Notes: a model not told the origin generated them from the letters alone. Shown: positions 1-13,539, counted from the stretch's first letter. The stretch is DNA of 64,000 bases from Nelumbo lutea (GCA_022828595.1 JAKGHH010000001.1:72164401-72228400), one strand, 5' to 3'. A program made the numbers and translations.

Positions 1-159
1 GGCCACTTAGTTTTTAAATGGTTGCAAGAAACTTTGGATTAGTGAATAGTGATTAATGAACAACTTTTGTGATTAACTTTTCACTTAAACTTTATCATAG
101 GAGATGGCTGAAATGATGTTCAATTTATGACTGTTTTTAAAATTAGCAAGATTTTATCA

Positions 160-326
160 TAGGGATGAACTTAGAGCCGAAACCGACCCAACCCGATTCA
201 AACCGACCAGGTCGGTTTTGTTTAACATTGGGTTGGTTTCGGTTTCTATGTCAGGTAACCCGACCAGGTCAGGTCGGTTGGAAAAACCGCAATAAACCAA
301 CCGAACCCGACCCGTGAACAGCCCTA
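160..326. mobile_element. hAT-like MITE, family with repeated 'GACC(C/A)GAC' words
   Basis: The left end reads TAGGGATGAAC and the right end reads as the inverse of TAGGGCTGTTCACGGG, so the ends are imperfect inverted repeats. The interior is rich in ACCCGACC/GGTCGG words, typical of a widespread plant non-autonomous hAT group; the element at 33419 has a similar design. No clear 8-bp target duplication remains, so this is an old or damaged copy. Confidence 0.45.
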
Positions 327-1874
327 CTCAGGCCTGTCACTTAACGCGTTTAGATGTGTTTCAAAAGTGGCCAAAAGTTAAAACTACCCCTCCCCATTCG
401 ACCTCTCTTCCTCGTCTTCATGCATCTCTCTCTGTCTTGTCTTTCGCTACCACCGCTGCAACTTGCAGCAGCGGTTCTCTCTCTTTCTCTCTTTCTCTCT
501 GTCTCTCTCTGTCTCTCTCTTTCCCCCTTGTCTTCCCACCACCGCCATTGTCACTAGCGGTGGTTCGGTGAGTAATAATAATATTTTTATTAATTATTAA
601 TTACTAATTATAAATTATAAATTATAAATTTAATTTTTATTAAATTTACTTGTATTATTTATTAATTGTTAAATATTTTTATTAACTAGTAATTTTTAAT
701 TATTTCATTAATTTTTAAAAAATTATTTTAATTTTTATTTGTGTAAATTAGTAATTATTTGTTAGTTTAATATTTTTTATAGTCATTAATTATTTTTTTA
801 TGTTAATTGTTTAATTTCTTAATTAATAATTAATAATTTTTTTATTTGTGTTGTTTCAATATTATTTTGAGGTTGAAAATTATTTTTTATGAGATAATGC
901 AAATTGAACTCAATATTTTCAAATAGTATGTTCTAGGGGTAAAATAGTAAATCAGTAAATTTCAGATAGTAAAGGGTTGATCCAATATAAACAAACTTAT
1001 GGATTCAGAACCTCTAAAAAGTAAAAAAACACATATGCTTCTTTTCAGATTTCAGACAAATATATATTTTTAACTTTAGTGTTTATGCAGTAAATTAAAT
1101 GAAAAAATATATTTTTTTCAGATTTCAAATTTATCAAATGCCACATTAGTGTTTATGCAGTAAATTAAATATACTTTTTTTAAATATTCTGTCGTAAACC
1201 AGACTTTAAATTATCTATTTTTACATATCACACAATGTTCTCATCATTAAAAGACTTTAATGTTAAAAATGTTATTATGACATGTCGCCTTCTCTTTTTT
1301 CCAAAGCTTAACCAGGCATGACAGATTGCTTATGTTCATGTTTAATTTGCAGAAATTTACATAAATTTTACCTAAAAATAACTATTTTCATTTTTAGTCT
1401 CGGACTCATGTTGGGTCGGACTTCCCAAATTTCAATTTATGCCCAAGTCTGCGCCATCCAAAATAACAGAATCAGATGGGCCTGGACCATTTTGCGCGGG
1501 TAGAGAAAGTGAGTAGGAAATTTGGATTTTTCTATTTCAATTTCACATTGAGTTTAATCTGGGAGCTTCCCATTACCATTCTAGGAACAAGAGGTAGGTG
1601 AAGATTTCTAACATTTGAATTTACCCAAAATACCGAGCCAATCAAGAGTCAGCACGTCCACTCTGTACACATGGATACATTAAATATCATTTATTTGAAT
1701 TTCAGACAAGGACGATCAACATTAACAATTCTGGAGTCATGAGTTTTCTTCAATTCCGTTAAAAAAACAAATTACTTTCTCTCAGGCAATGGGGACCAGT
1801 AGGATATAGATAGGGCTTGCAAGTGGAAGGCAATCAACTTGAAGTTTTAGTCAGGGTCATGGACCTGAGACTGG
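327..1874. other. AT-rich intergenic DNA, no gene seen
   Basis: A pyrimidine-rich stretch (about 470-530, CTCTCT words) is followed by very AT-rich DNA from 560 onward. Short open frames here are low-complexity and have no recognisable domain. Confidence 0.6.
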
Positions 1875-2204
1875 ATCTGCTCCTCACACAAGGCGCCTCA
1901 TATTGATCTCACACACATCCTATCATATATTGAAAACATCTCTAGTATTTGTAAGTTATTATTTATGGGAGATGTTCCCAATGCATGAGACATGTGTCTG
2001 TGAGGCGCTTCTGTGTGAGGAGTATATTCCATTCGGATGGGCTGACCATTCAACCATAGGAAAACCTCTAACTTCACAGTATGTTTTAGCCATGTATATG
2101 GAATATCTCTGTAATTGTAAATTTTTATTCTTGGGAGATGTTTCCAATCTACAGCTGAGACATGCTATGAGGTAAGTGTGAGGTGCGTTCTGTAAGGAGC
2201 AGAT
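1875..2204. mobile_element. Inverted-repeat element (MITE-like) with an extra internal terminal copy
   Basis: The left end (1875-1900, ATCTGCTCCTCACACAAGG...) is matched in inverse orientation at the right end (about 2179-2204) and again inside at 2001-2022. The interior also holds a diverged direct duplication of roughly 80 bp (around 1920-2020 and 2090-2200, sharing GGGAGATGTT(C/T)CCAAT). No coding capacity is seen and the superfamily is not assigned. Confidence 0.45.
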
Positions 2205-2329
2205 TGGAACTCACCTTTAATACCATTTTGTCCATCAAGAGAATTGCTTGAATTAGAAAATTCATTTCACACACGGACTTGACACATGAGTTTGACACCA
2301 CCTTACCTAGTAGCTTAAGCATTAACTAA

Positions 2330-2456
2330 GATGGTGTTTGACAACATGATTGGTTATGTTTTTGAAAACAACACCAAGCAAAATATATTGCTTTTGTTGA
2401 TTTGGTAGTTGCTTTTGTTTTCAAAAGCATAACCAACCATGTTGTGGAACACCCTA
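2330..2456. mobile_element. Tourist-like (PIF/Harbinger type) MITE
   Basis: 127 bp with long imperfect terminal inverted repeats of about 40 bp: GGTGTTTGACAACATG at the left, and the inverse of GGTGTTCCACAACATG at the right. It is flanked by TAA on both sides (2327-2329 and 2457-2459), the 3-bp target duplication expected for Tourist elements. The two arms could fold into a nearly complete hairpin. Non-coding. Confidence 0.65.
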
Positions 2457-2913
2457 TAAGTTCTCTACCAATTCTTATATATTCTTTAAGTTCTTTAGAT
2501 CTCTTATGTCTTTCTAACATGAGACTCATTAGTAGGCCTGCAAGTTGGGTCGGGTTGAGGCCAGGCCAAGCCAAATCCTAAGTTCTAACCCCTAACCCTA
2601 ATCTTAACTATATTCCTTCAACCCTAACCCAACTTAGCCCAATCCGAAGTCAACTTTGGCTTGAATCCAACCTAATTTTCTTCACATCCCTTAAAATCTC
2701 ATAGAACTTCCCAATCTTAAATCTTAACTCACCTTTCACTACATATATTAATCCTATGTTTTATTAGTATTTGTTTGTTGAAGTTTTTATTGATTCCTTT
2801 AGTACAAAATTAAAAAAAAAAGTGTTTGAAATTACTACAGTTTATTATGAATTATGACTTAAAGTAGATCTTTTTATGGGTAGCAAGGATATGAGAGGAG
2901 ATGAAGAATAAAA

Positions 2914-2964
2914 TCTATATTATTATTATAAGTGTGAATGATACTATGAAACTTTTGTTTGACT

Positions 2965-3006
<42 letters not shown>

Positions 3007-3674
3007 TCTGGTTCCTCTCTAATTGTAAGGACAAAATTTAATTTCAACAACCACTTTTTTCCTCATTCAAATTTCTCTCATTAAGTCTTACATTTAAAGT
3101 ATTAATTCCCATTAACATTCATTGAATCCTATTCTTGACAAAAATACCCCTTTTTCGAATTTGACCATTCTCTAATTGTAAGGGAACAAATTGTAATTTG
3201 AACTATTACATTTCTACTAATTTAATTCCCTCATTAAGTCTTATATTTAGGGTATTAACTTTCATTCTTTCATTGGATTCTATATTAATTAGCCATATTA
3301 AAAATCAATAATTGTTTTTATTGATAATAGAAATAAAATACAAATTTAAAACCAAATAAAAATGAATTTATTTTCTTTGATGGCAAGTTAGCAATTCAAC
3401 CTTTGGGGCCAAATGTGTCAACCCTAAAGTGTCCTAATTAAATAATAATAATAAAATAAAATATCTTAAAATACATAAAAGTATAAAAATAAAAAGTTTG
3501 TAAAAAAACATTTGGACACATTTCTAATATTGTATATTCATCATACTAAACAAAATTAAGACTCTAAAGATGGTTAATTTTTATAGACAGAAATATAAAA
3601 AAAAATTGTAAAAATTGAAAACATATTATTTACTATTATCATAAAAAAATGCCTTGCACAGGCACACGTACTAG
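2914..3674 (+). mobile_element. Non-autonomous Helitron
   Basis: It starts with TC after an A (A|TCTATATTATTATTATAAG) and ends in CTAG before a T. A short hairpin (TGCCT...AGGCA, about 3649-3663) lies just upstream of the end. These are Helitron hallmarks. 761 bp, no Rep/helicase, and it contains a (TC)n microsatellite. Internal words such as CTCATTAA(G/A)TC are shared with the Helitron at 24735-25402, so both belong to one family. Confidence 0.6.
2969..3001 (+). repeat. (TC)n microsatellite
   Basis: About 16 uninterrupted TC units inside the Helitron at 2914-3674. Confidence 0.95.
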
Positions 3675-6600
3675 TATTCAAAAAACATAAAATATGTTAT
3701 TAAGGTTTTAGCCTTTCCGATTAGGATTAAGTGAAGTAATTTGGCATAGGTTTGCCTCAACCTGAACTCATACCCGATTAAAAAAAATAAAGAGAAAAAC
3801 ATAAGTTCCAAACCCAACTTGATCATATAGGGCCTAACCCGATACCAATCCGACCTGACCCATAACATTTCAATTGTAGTTTTTTAACATGTGTTGAAAA
3901 CCTAAAAGCCATTAATTTAAGTTAGAAATTTGTTTTATAGATTCTAAGTGATACATTTTCCATTTAAAAAAAAGAAGAAAACCAAAATTAATATATAAAA
4001 AACGCTAAACTTTAAGGCTATGGAGTTAAAAGTAAAAAAAAAAAAAAAGATACTTTGTATATATGCAGGGGCATTATAACCCAATGGGGCGGACCAGTCA
4101 AAACCCAAACCTGAACCAAACCCGACTTGGATCAAAGAATCAAAACCCTAAAGTTGAATATGGCCGGATCCAACCCTATAGGGTTGGGTCAATCCGGTTT
4201 TATCGTTTAACCCGACCCATTGACATCTCTAGGACTCATAATCATATGCGCATACCAACAATTAAAAATGTTTTTGGTATAGGCAGCCGAGGCTTTTTTT
4301 TTTTTTTCAATTTTTCTTTCATTTGATTCCACTAGATTTTCCTTTTACAAGTTGGCATCTGATTATAGACCCAGTTATAGGTCTCCTCGTCTTAACATGC
4401 ATAGGTAGTAAACTATTGGGTTCTCGAATCAGATGTATGGATATTGCATCAGTAGGTACTATACCAACCAACCCATTTTACATAAACTTAGTAACATGGA
4501 TCAAAGTCAAATTGTTGCTATTTCTTCCAAATCTAAACATATGAAACATATAACCTTTGTTCCCTGTGAATTTCGGGCAGCCTTTCCTACTTCCTTGCCT
4601 CAACAATATACCTTAATTGGGCTATGTTTTGGGGAGCCGGGAAGATGAAGTTTGGGCCTAGGCCTGCTACACTCCCAATATCTTGAATATAATTAAGCAT
4701 TTTATGGTTTCAACTTGGCCCAGTCTAGCCCAGCATTTGCATAGTGGTACTCGCCAAACAAAGACGAGAATGGAGTGCTAAGCTGCCAACATCATACTTC
4801 AATTAATATTTCTCCTGGATTTACAGTTCTTGGTTTTTAGGTTGGCTATTAGCTAATCCAAAAACAAAGAGTTGATTCAACGTTGATTCGTCCAATTTTT
4901 GATAATCAAGTTGGTTTCCAAGGAGAGTGAGAAATCAGAAATCTCTAGGCATCATTATATTAAATCAAATATGAGTGATATACTTGCTCGTCCAAGTGCA
5001 CGTATCACTCAACTACTTTACTATAACTACTCTACCACCATAAGTTGCAAAATATTGTGGGCAAAGCTTTGAAAACAAGAGGTAAAAACTAGAGATTGGG
5101 AGGTCAAAAGGCAGATACCTCAGATGCTCATCTCTCCTTGGTTGGAGAGGTTTTTTTTTAATGTCTTTCTTTGTTATAAAGATGCAATTTGAGTGGATTG
5201 AGGTCATGTTTGATTTCACTTCTAAAAACGACCTGACACTAGCTTTTTTTTTCCAGCACTTCTTGGAGAAGTGCTTTTTCAAAATGCATGAGACGATTCA
5301 GTCCCTAAATAATTTATTTAATACCCATTTTTTCCCTTGTGTGAGGATTTTCTTCCCTCTTCTCCTATTCGAATACAGCAAGCAGAGGGCAGAAACTCCA
5401 GTTGCATGTCCACTAGCGACAATCAATGATGTGAAAATACGACCGGCAGACCAGTCAGTTTTCCCCTTGTTTCTATTTTTTGCTTATTTCATTCGATTTG
5501 AAGCATTTTTCTTGAGTTTTTTAATGCCTAAAAATGCACTCTTCTCTCTATTCGCAGATCTGTGATTGGGCAAGTTTAGCGGCGACACCCAACCGTCCAA
5601 CCGCCAGCAAATGAAGGTGAGTTCGCCCAAACTCTTCCCCTCCATGTTAGATGTTATTTTCTTGTTTTTTGGGTGAATATTTGTCTGGATTCGTTTTTTC
5701 AGATTTTTCAAGTGAGGAGATTTGTTATTTTCTTGCATTGTTTATGTGATGATTCTTATGCATGAGTTTTTTTTTTTTATGTGTGTTTTGTTAAAAATGA
5801 TGCAAAACATATGCTGAAATATATGGGCTACAGATTTTTTTCTTGATTTTTTGTATTAGTTAAATGTTTATATTTTTCTTGATTTGTGATTGCATTTTTC
5901 TTTATTTTTTATAAGTATAGTTATTATTATTATTATTATTATTAATTGGGTCCACATGGCGCTCCATGTGTGGGCCCACGTGGGCTCTCAAGTGTCATGA
6001 TGTGGTGATTTTTCATTGAAATGTATAGTATAATATATGAAAAACATCGTTTATATGTATGAGTAAAGTGAGGGCTACAATTGCTATTTGTGTCAATATA
6101 AACACTTGTGGGGAAAGTAGCTCACCAAACATCACCACCCCAATAAGTGGTTAGAAAACATAATAAGTGATTTGGCAAGTGGGTCACCAAACAGCCTTAA
6201 GTGATTGTTAAAATAAGCACTTCTAAAAACTACTTGTGCAACAAATACTTTTAAAAACCACTTAATCACAAAATATAACCTGAATTGGGTTGAGGGTCGT
6301 TGGGTCAACCCAATTTGGCCCAACCTTAAGACTTAGGCTTTGGACTTGGTTCTGGCCTAGCCCAAGGTCAAGCCCAAGTTTGCCTACCCAAGCTACACAC
6401 AATACAGCTTGGGCCAGCCTCAGGCTCAGTTGAGTTTGGGGAGGCTTGGTTGGGCTTGGTTGGGTTTGGTTGGGCAAGCCCAATCGAAGCCCACACGTAA
6501 GTTTGTTATAGAATGTCAGATAACCTCAAGTTGGGTTGGACCGAGACCCAAGCCCAACCCTCGTTTTAGATGAGACCCAGGCCTAGGCCCAGTCCAGAGA

Positions 6601-7543
6601 CTAACCCTTGCAAAAGCTCTTTTATTATTGTTATTTTTTTTTTCTGGTGAGGCTCCATTTAGGAAGATTGCAAATACAAATACAACAGCTTGTATTTTGT
6701 ATATATTTGCACTGTACATATTTATATTTATATAATTTGAATTGAGAAATGCAAAAACTCGAATTGGATCGGGCCAGGCATGCCCAAAATGCAATCCACT
6801 TTTTGCTTCCAAAAGTTTAGAAAGGAAATTCAGATTCTTACGATAAGAATTGTGCTTTTTGACTAGCGCTGCCAGGCTAGCAAAACTTTCTTAAAAACTT
6901 TGTGCTTTACTCCAACAGCTTGTGAGCAGAAGTGATCAGTGGCATTTACTTGGCTCAAAAGAACTTTTTTGAACTCAAACCTAATCTCGAGGTTTGAAGA
7001 ATTGATCGGCGAGGAGGGAAATCATGTTGAGAGGAGCTTGTTGGGCGATGAATATATAACATGTAGCGAGGATATTCACATTTGGCTGTCAAAAGTTTGA
7101 TGGCTTCAGGGTAATGGGCCTTCGCAAATTCCTGAGAGCTGAGATCAGGTTGGCTTTCCATGGATTGGGATGATAGAGTAGTGATTGAATACTTACAATT
7201 TGGAGCACCCACCAGAAATAAGAAAAAAGAAAAATTATTCTTGGAGACGTTGATGTAATGCACTGGCTATTTGATTGCAATACGCAAAGTGTCCACTCCA
7301 CATACGGTTTGGGAAGACTCTTGTGTCTTGATATTAATTAAGACCGTTTGGGTATGTGGAACCAACAGACTAATATTTAGATCTTGGACGGAAGTGTAGT
7401 AGAGAAACAAAGAAGCGAAAGATGATTTGTATGCATGAGTTATAAACTCTTATATCACAATCATAGAAGAATATTAGGATTTCTTCAAAGATCATTATTT
7501 AAATGAAATTAATTGAATAAATCCACTCTTGTGATGTGATTAG
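3675..7543. other. Intergenic DNA with old repeat remnants
   Basis: No gene was recognised. Remnants of the GGGTCGG/CCCAACC-rich hAT-like repeat type lie around 3730-3870, 4075-4225 and 6270-6620. The last includes a short minisatellite of TTGGTTGGG(C/T) units near 6440-6475. A (TTA)n microsatellite lies at 5921-5945. The frame at 5161-5565 (134 codons) is phenylalanine-rich, low-complexity and not like any family I know. Confidence 0.55.
5921..5945 (+). repeat. (TTA)n microsatellite
   Basis: About eight TTA units in a row. Confidence 0.9.
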
Positions 7544-8006
7544 TGATGAGGGCCGATTTGGCCCTTTAATTACATTATAACACCTGTCACCTTAGAACAA
7601 CTAGGTGATACCCGATATCACTTTGGCAATAATTTGTTTTTGCTAAATTGATGGTCTCCCACTAAGCGTAGCCTGGCACAGGCGCGACTTGGTGGCCTGG
7701 CCCTAGTGCGACCTGGCCCTGGCACGAGCTGGTGGCCTGGCCCAGTCGCAACTTGGCAGCTCGGCCCAGGCACCGACCTAGCGACCTAACACAGGTGCCA
7801 GCCTGACAACCCTGAGGAGCTCACCACCGTACCCCGCATTTTACAAGATTATGACTTGTAACTGCTATATTAGCTCACCCACTCCCCGAGTCAGGTGGAA
7901 ATGGGCAATCTTACCAGTTGGTGGCTTTATCCCCACCTAGCACGAAAGCAGGTCCCTTCACAGCGGGAATCCAGGAAATGCTCCACCTATCCCACGAGGA
8001 CTCTAG

Positions 8007-8013
8007 TATATAA
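8007..8013 (+). promoter_or_regulatory. TATA box of the solo LTR
   Basis: TATAAAG, about 460 bp from the LTR start, in the expected U3/R region. It could still drive read-through transcription to the right. Confidence 0.5.
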
Positions 8014-8112
8014 AGACCTCACCCCTAGGGGCGAAAGGATGATGGGTAATCTCTGCTCTCTAGCTCTCTCATTCTCTAATATCATTCTCAACTCTCCACT
8101 AAGTGTTAACTT

Positions 8113-8940
8113 AGGCATCAGAGTGACCTTGTCGGGTTAGCCACCCTGGGTCCTCTAACATTTGGTTCCTTGCAGGCCTCTAAAAGAGCAACAAAGCTCA
8201 TCAAAGTAGCTCACCACCAGGCAGCTCATCAAGGTAGCTCACCACCAGGCAGCTCATCAAGGTAACTCACCACCAGATAGCTCATCAAGGTAGCTCACCT
8301 CCAAGAAGCTCATCAAGGTAGTTCACCACCAGACAGCTCGGCACCAGGTGGTTCGCCACTAGGTAGCTTGCCACCAGGCAGCTCACCACCAAGGAGCTCC
8401 ACTTTAGCCTTTGAGTAACAGGCCACTTGGGAGCAGACGAGATGACGAGGTACTCAGCCAAAAATTTGACACATCACGAAAAAATGATACGTGACCAGGC
8501 ATCGGAGTAACCTCACTAGGTTAGCCACCCCGGGTCCTCTGACGTTTGGTTCCTTCCAAGTCTCTAAAAGAGCAACAAAGCTCATCAAGGTAATTCACCA
8601 CGAAGCAGCTCATCAAGGTAGCTCACCACTAGGCAACTCATCAAGGTAGCTCACCATCAGGCAGCTCACCTCCAAGCAACTCATCAAGGTAGTTCACCAC
8701 CAAGCAGCTCACCTCCAAGCAGCTCATCAAGGTAGTTCACCACCAGGCAGTTCGCCACTAGATAGCTCACCACCAAGCAATCGGCACCAGGCAGTTTGCT
8801 ATTAGGTAGCTCGCCACTAAGCAACTCCCCAACAAGGAGCTCCACTTCAGCCCCTGAGTCACAGACCACTTGGGAGTGGATAAGATAACGAAGTACTCAG
8901 CCAAAAAATTAGCAGATCACGAAAAAATGATACGTGACCG
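8113..8940 (+). repeat. Two-level tandem repeat inside the solo LTR
   Basis: Two large units (8113-8496 and 8497-8940) both start AGGCATC(A/G)GAGTAACC/GTGACC-like. Both carry the GGGTCCTCT...TTTGGTTCCTT block and end at ATGATACGTGACC. Within each unit a word of about 28 bp (AGCTCATCAAGGTAGCTCACC plus CACCAGGC) is repeated many times with variation. Confidence 0.85.
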
Positions 8941-8960
8941 AGAATGGCCACATCAATTAG

Positions 8961-11900
8961 TGTGAGAGAGAGAGAGGACGACGATTTCGAGAAAAAGCTT
9001 CGCCAAGCGCCCAAGCCCTTGTTGTTAGAATGTCAAGAAGAATGGGAACTGAGCAATTTTGATTTTTTAGTGCCGCCAGATGTAGACTGGACCAACTAAG
9101 GTTAATATTGATCGATGGCGGATGTATGCATCACAGTATAAAGCAGCTATGTAGTGGTAATAAGAGACAGGTGTGGATCTTTCGTTGCAGTAAACTATGG
9201 ACCGTGCTTGGCTCAATCTACAGAGCAGCGAGCCGGGGCAGGCAGAACAGAAGTACATGCCTTGATAGGAGTGCCAGCTGCTGTTGGTTAGAAAGGATAT
9301 ATCGGATTTGACAAAGCAGTAGTGAAGAGTAATCGCCACCCAGATCCTATCTTGCATTGTATATATAAATGTGGAGGTTTTTTTGGTTAAGGACATTTTG
9401 CATCCGGTTTAAAATCTGAAAATCAATTTCAGTTTTGTCAAACAAATGGGAAACATGGTGGCCCACATTGCAGCCCATAGAGAGAGAGAAAGGCTTCTGT
9501 CTAGGACCAAGGTGAAACACTTCTCTGTTCCAAGCTTTATCTCCTGATCTGGATGTCTGGTTGAAGTTCCATGGAGCGACGCTGATAGGAGAAATAGGCC
9601 AAATGGATGAACTTGTTGAGATGACTGTCTTTTCTTGCTTTTTTTTCTGCTCGGTGTCTTGTTTTTTTCTGTTTCCTTTACCCAAAAGAAGGGTAAGATG
9701 TCTACCTAGTAACTATAACTATTTCCTATTAAAATACTTTCCCTTGATGTTTCTGTTTTTTTTACTTGAAAAATTCCCAGGAAAAAAAAGGGCTTTCATT
9801 TTTTCCAATATCGAAGTGCTTATTAACCCGGCCTACTGAATCAATTTTATCTTTCACCATTATAGGAAGGTGAAGGTGTGCTCTAAATGTGAAGCTAGAA
9901 CATGCATGGACGGTGCTGGATTTCGAAACCCAAAAAACAGAAGAAAGAATATATGCATGACGCATTCACGTGGAGAAGAGGCTATCTCTACCTAGGTTGT
10001 GTCTATGTAGATGTGATTCAGCTTGGCTTAGATATCGACCCGACCCATGAAAGGTCCATCAATCAAGGAAATGCGATAAGGATGGAGTTCAATAAAACAA
10101 TAAATAAATGAATGAACCAGACCTGGGTGGCGCCTAGTATAGTACGTTAGGGTCTAATTCTCGGTATCAAATTTCAATTGAAACTTTTGGTTCACAGGCT
10201 CTTGGAACTTGGAGGGTGCCTGAAGGTTAAACCTTCCAAATCTCAGCTACTTTCTTGAAACTGGCATTTTTATTCAAATGAAATGAAACAGTCTCAAATT
10301 TCTAGTTTTATATGTTAAATTAATGAAAGAAAGAAAACTTGGTTTTCAGTTTCCCAGACAAGACTGTAGAAGAGATGGCCCAAAAACCGACTAGACGGTA
10401 AGTGAGGGCAATGGGTCTACCAACAAAATCAGGAAGTCCAATGTCGTATCCTACTTTTCACAGACAAAGCATAAAAGCGGTACTGCATGCAAACCAAATT
10501 TTGGACATATATCTCAAGTATTGAGAATTGAAATCCAACATAAAAATCAGAAACCAGTCCTACCCAGAAAACTTCCTTTCCATTAAAGCATGATCAGAAG
10601 TTTCAGCCATGTATTAATGTATTAAATTTGTGTTGAAGTTGTCAGCATTAAAACCCTACACGTAACACCATATATAAAAAAGACACTATAGAGAATCGGT
10701 TCCAATTGTAAAGGGAAACGAGAGAAATTTATAGAAAAAGGAGAGAGAGAGAATAAAAGTTGCCTTGTGGGCCTCACTCTAATGTAATTATTCCTTATTT
10801 TTCTTGAATTTTACCTGTTAAATCCTTCTGTTCATGGGTTAACCGGTTTGATTGTAATTCCACCAGTTCTGTAAAAATTACAACCAAAAAAAATAAAAAA
10901 AAAATGAAACTCAGTCATGGCTCCTATCATTTAAAGAAAGGATTTAACTAAACCTAGTTTATCTTTTTGAAAAAGGTATTCATTTTTTATGCTTAGTATT
11001 TTCTGGCAAGACAGATATGTTCAGAGCAATTTTATGATAGAAAAAAAAAAAACGTCTTTTGCTAACAATACTGAGAAATGCACCTTGAGCTCTAGATTAT
11101 TGCACATTCGATGGAAGTGAAACTTTACAGCGCCATTTGGTTTTGCAATATACATATATAAATCATGCTGGCATACTGCATGACTGGAGAAGCGCTCTGC
11201 AGTACTGTTGATACAGTAATGTCTCTGTAGACTCTGTACCATAGAATTTTGGGATATCTTTGATAAGATAAGAAAGACAGACTTTTTTCCAAAGTTGATC
11301 CTAGGGTCCTACACGATTTAAACTTGTTGCTTATATTTAAGATTTAAGAACCTATTCAATACCCATGACAACCCATGCATTCTCTGATCTCTCTCCTAAG
11401 AACCATAACTTTTGATTCTATTTTTCATTAAAAAACAACCCCTCTGTTCTCTCTCTCTCTCTCTCACAAGGAAATGGCACTTTTGATAAGATATTAAAAA
11501 AGAAAACAAAGAAAAAGAATAAAAGCTGAATCATCTATCTTTATTTTTTATCAATCGAGCTATCTTATATATTAATCATTTAATCTTAGTATTTAATGTG
11601 TTTATTTGTGATTTGCATAACTAAATATAGCCTCATTAAAGCAATTCTATTAATTCTATATTCTATGTATTGTATATTGTTTTGCTTTTTAATTTTTTAA
11701 TTTTTATTCACTTTTCACTCTATACTTTCTATGCTACGAATTTCACCAATATCCCTTCTTATGGTTAATTAAATTAATAGTAAAAACCACACTATATTTG
11801 AACAACTAATTTAGGGGATTTTCACATCCATATAGTTTCTATTCCTTATTCTTTTCTTAGTATTAGTTAAAAATTTGTAGTTCAATATGATCAATGCTTG

Positions 11901-13539
11901 AACAAGAATTCATGTTAGAGTTAACCAACTGTCTATTTGCTCAATCTTTGCACATAAAAAAAAAAGAAAAAGAAAAAGATAACCCATTACAAAAAGCTAA
12001 TAACAAGAAAAGGAAAAAAAAAACTCAATCAATACTCAAGTACATCTACAGTATCAATTTGATCCAATCCAGTTCTGGGCCCAGGTGATAATTTAGCATC
12101 CACCACTACTCTGATCCAATCCTAATAAAACTCCCCCCTTCCCTACAAGCTACAAATCAACTACTATTTCTGATTGCAGAAAATAATAAAAAGAAATAAA
12201 TCATATGGCATAGCCTATGGTATCTAAATAATGATACTATAAAGTCTACCTAATGAAGTAATGAATGCCCTACCTCTAAATGGTTAAATGAATCCTTGCC
12301 AATTATGAAGCTTTGAACCAAGAAGCTCAATCAAATAGAGATGGTTATTAGTTGCAATTATTGAAGCCCAAAGGTACTGACAGGTTAAACTAGTTCAGAG
12401 ATTGTTTTAAAATTGGAAATAGAAACTGAACCATGATCAGTTGGAAATGTTAGACAGTTTTGTATGCCTTTAGCTTCAATCTAATTTGATATACTTTAGA
12501 TATTTAGTGTAAATGAATAAAGTGCATGTTTGATTCATATTGTTTAGTATAATTCTGTGTAAGATCCTAAAACTGGACACTTATAAAGACTCGTGTTAGT
12601 TTTAAATATTCACAGCCATTGGATAAGTCTGGGGAGATTTATCCTACCAAGGCTGATACTGGTGTGCCACCAAGTGTTGGGATGGCTTGTCTCGGCCACC
12701 AGGTTAAGACCCAAGGCACATGCAGTATGAGATTATTTGAATCTTTGAACCGGACCAGATTTTCAGTATTGCCCTGGACCTTGGAGACAGATGGGAAAAA
12801 CTGAAAAGTTACACCTTACCCTTAGACTCGATTGTGACACTTCACTAGGTGTCAGATCGGGCTATCTTTGATATGTCAATTAGTTAGATCCTTAGCGGGG
12901 GTCAAAACCTGGGCATGTTGGGGCAATCTGAGAATTCATCTGAGTGAGTGATCATAGTGACAGGATCAGCCCCTTTGTCGGACAATGGTAATGATCGGGA
13001 ATGCACTCTCTCTGATGAAAACCAAACTGCCAGCAGTTGATTTCAATCGTTGGAATTTTGTTTTGCAATATATATATACATATATATGTACGGTTTCAAA
13101 AATGTTTACAAATGGTTTTAATTCCCGGGATCTGTGTGGGTAGAGAGTGTGGCACTGTTCCTTGCAGCCGAGGGAGAGGTCCTCTCTTGTCGGGCAATGC
13201 TTGATCATTAAGGGCTGAGAGGTTAAGTGTAAGACCATTTAGGATAATACCTGATGGGCTAATCTTGCACCTGCCCATAGTCCCTGGGTTTTTATAAAAT
13301 GGCTTGGCCCAGGGACCACTTAATGTAAGTGTTGGGCCCATAAGGTCCATGTGATGGGCTTAGGGGTTCACTGAGCTTTTCAATGAATTCGGCTGGGCCG
13401 AACCCATGTGGCTGGTGTGTAGATCAATGCTTGGGTCCCACGCCATCCAAAGAAGCCTAATTGGGCAGCAGATTGGAAACTAGTTAAATACTGAAAACTT
13501 GATGGGCCAAAAGCCCATTACGAGCTGGGCTGATATGAT
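8961..13539. other. Intergenic DNA, no supported gene
   Basis: Several short frames exist (9067-9396 minus, 9347-9685 minus, 9561-9839 plus, 12966-13350 minus), but none shows a domain I recognise. Around 9140-9330 the plus strand weakly resembles a decayed RNase H segment (VIRDRCGSF...), too weak to call. The rest is AT-rich with short poly-A/T and CT tracts. Confidence 0.5.

Larger units (their letters stand above)
7544..8955 (+). mobile_element. Solo LTR of a Tat-lineage Ty3/gypsy element
   Basis: It begins TGATGAGGG and ends CACATCA, with a perfect 5-bp target duplication ATTAG on each side (7539-7543, 8956-8960). The start (TGATGAGGGCCGATTTGGCCC) matches the LTR start of element 1 read on the minus strand (TGATGAAGGGTGATTTGGCCC). 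A shared block, GGCATCAGAGTGACCT followed by GGGTTAGCCACCC, also occurs in the LTRs of element 1. A TATA box lies at 8007. There is no internal region, so it arose by LTR-LTR recombination. At 1412 bp it is more than twice the length of the element 1 LTRs, because its 3' half is duplicated. Confidence 0.85.

Noticed and set aside
314..571. Ser/Leu-rich frames in the CT tract near 470-540
   Set aside because: They are simple-sequence translations of CTCT repeats.
5161..5565. 134-codon open frame
   Set aside because: Phe-rich low-complexity translation of T-rich DNA, with no domain or splice context.
6955..7301. Overlapping minus-strand frames of 70-102 codons
   Set aside because: No recognisable domain, codon signal or conserved splice sites; left as intergenic.
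8160..8900. CRISPR-like array
   Set aside because: The repeated 28-bp words are degenerate and contiguous without unique spacers, inside a plant LTR; ordinary tandem repeats.
9067..9396. Possible gene or RNase H remnant next to the solo LTR
   Set aside because: A few residues resemble RNase H but spacing and catalytic positions do not fit; too weak to list.
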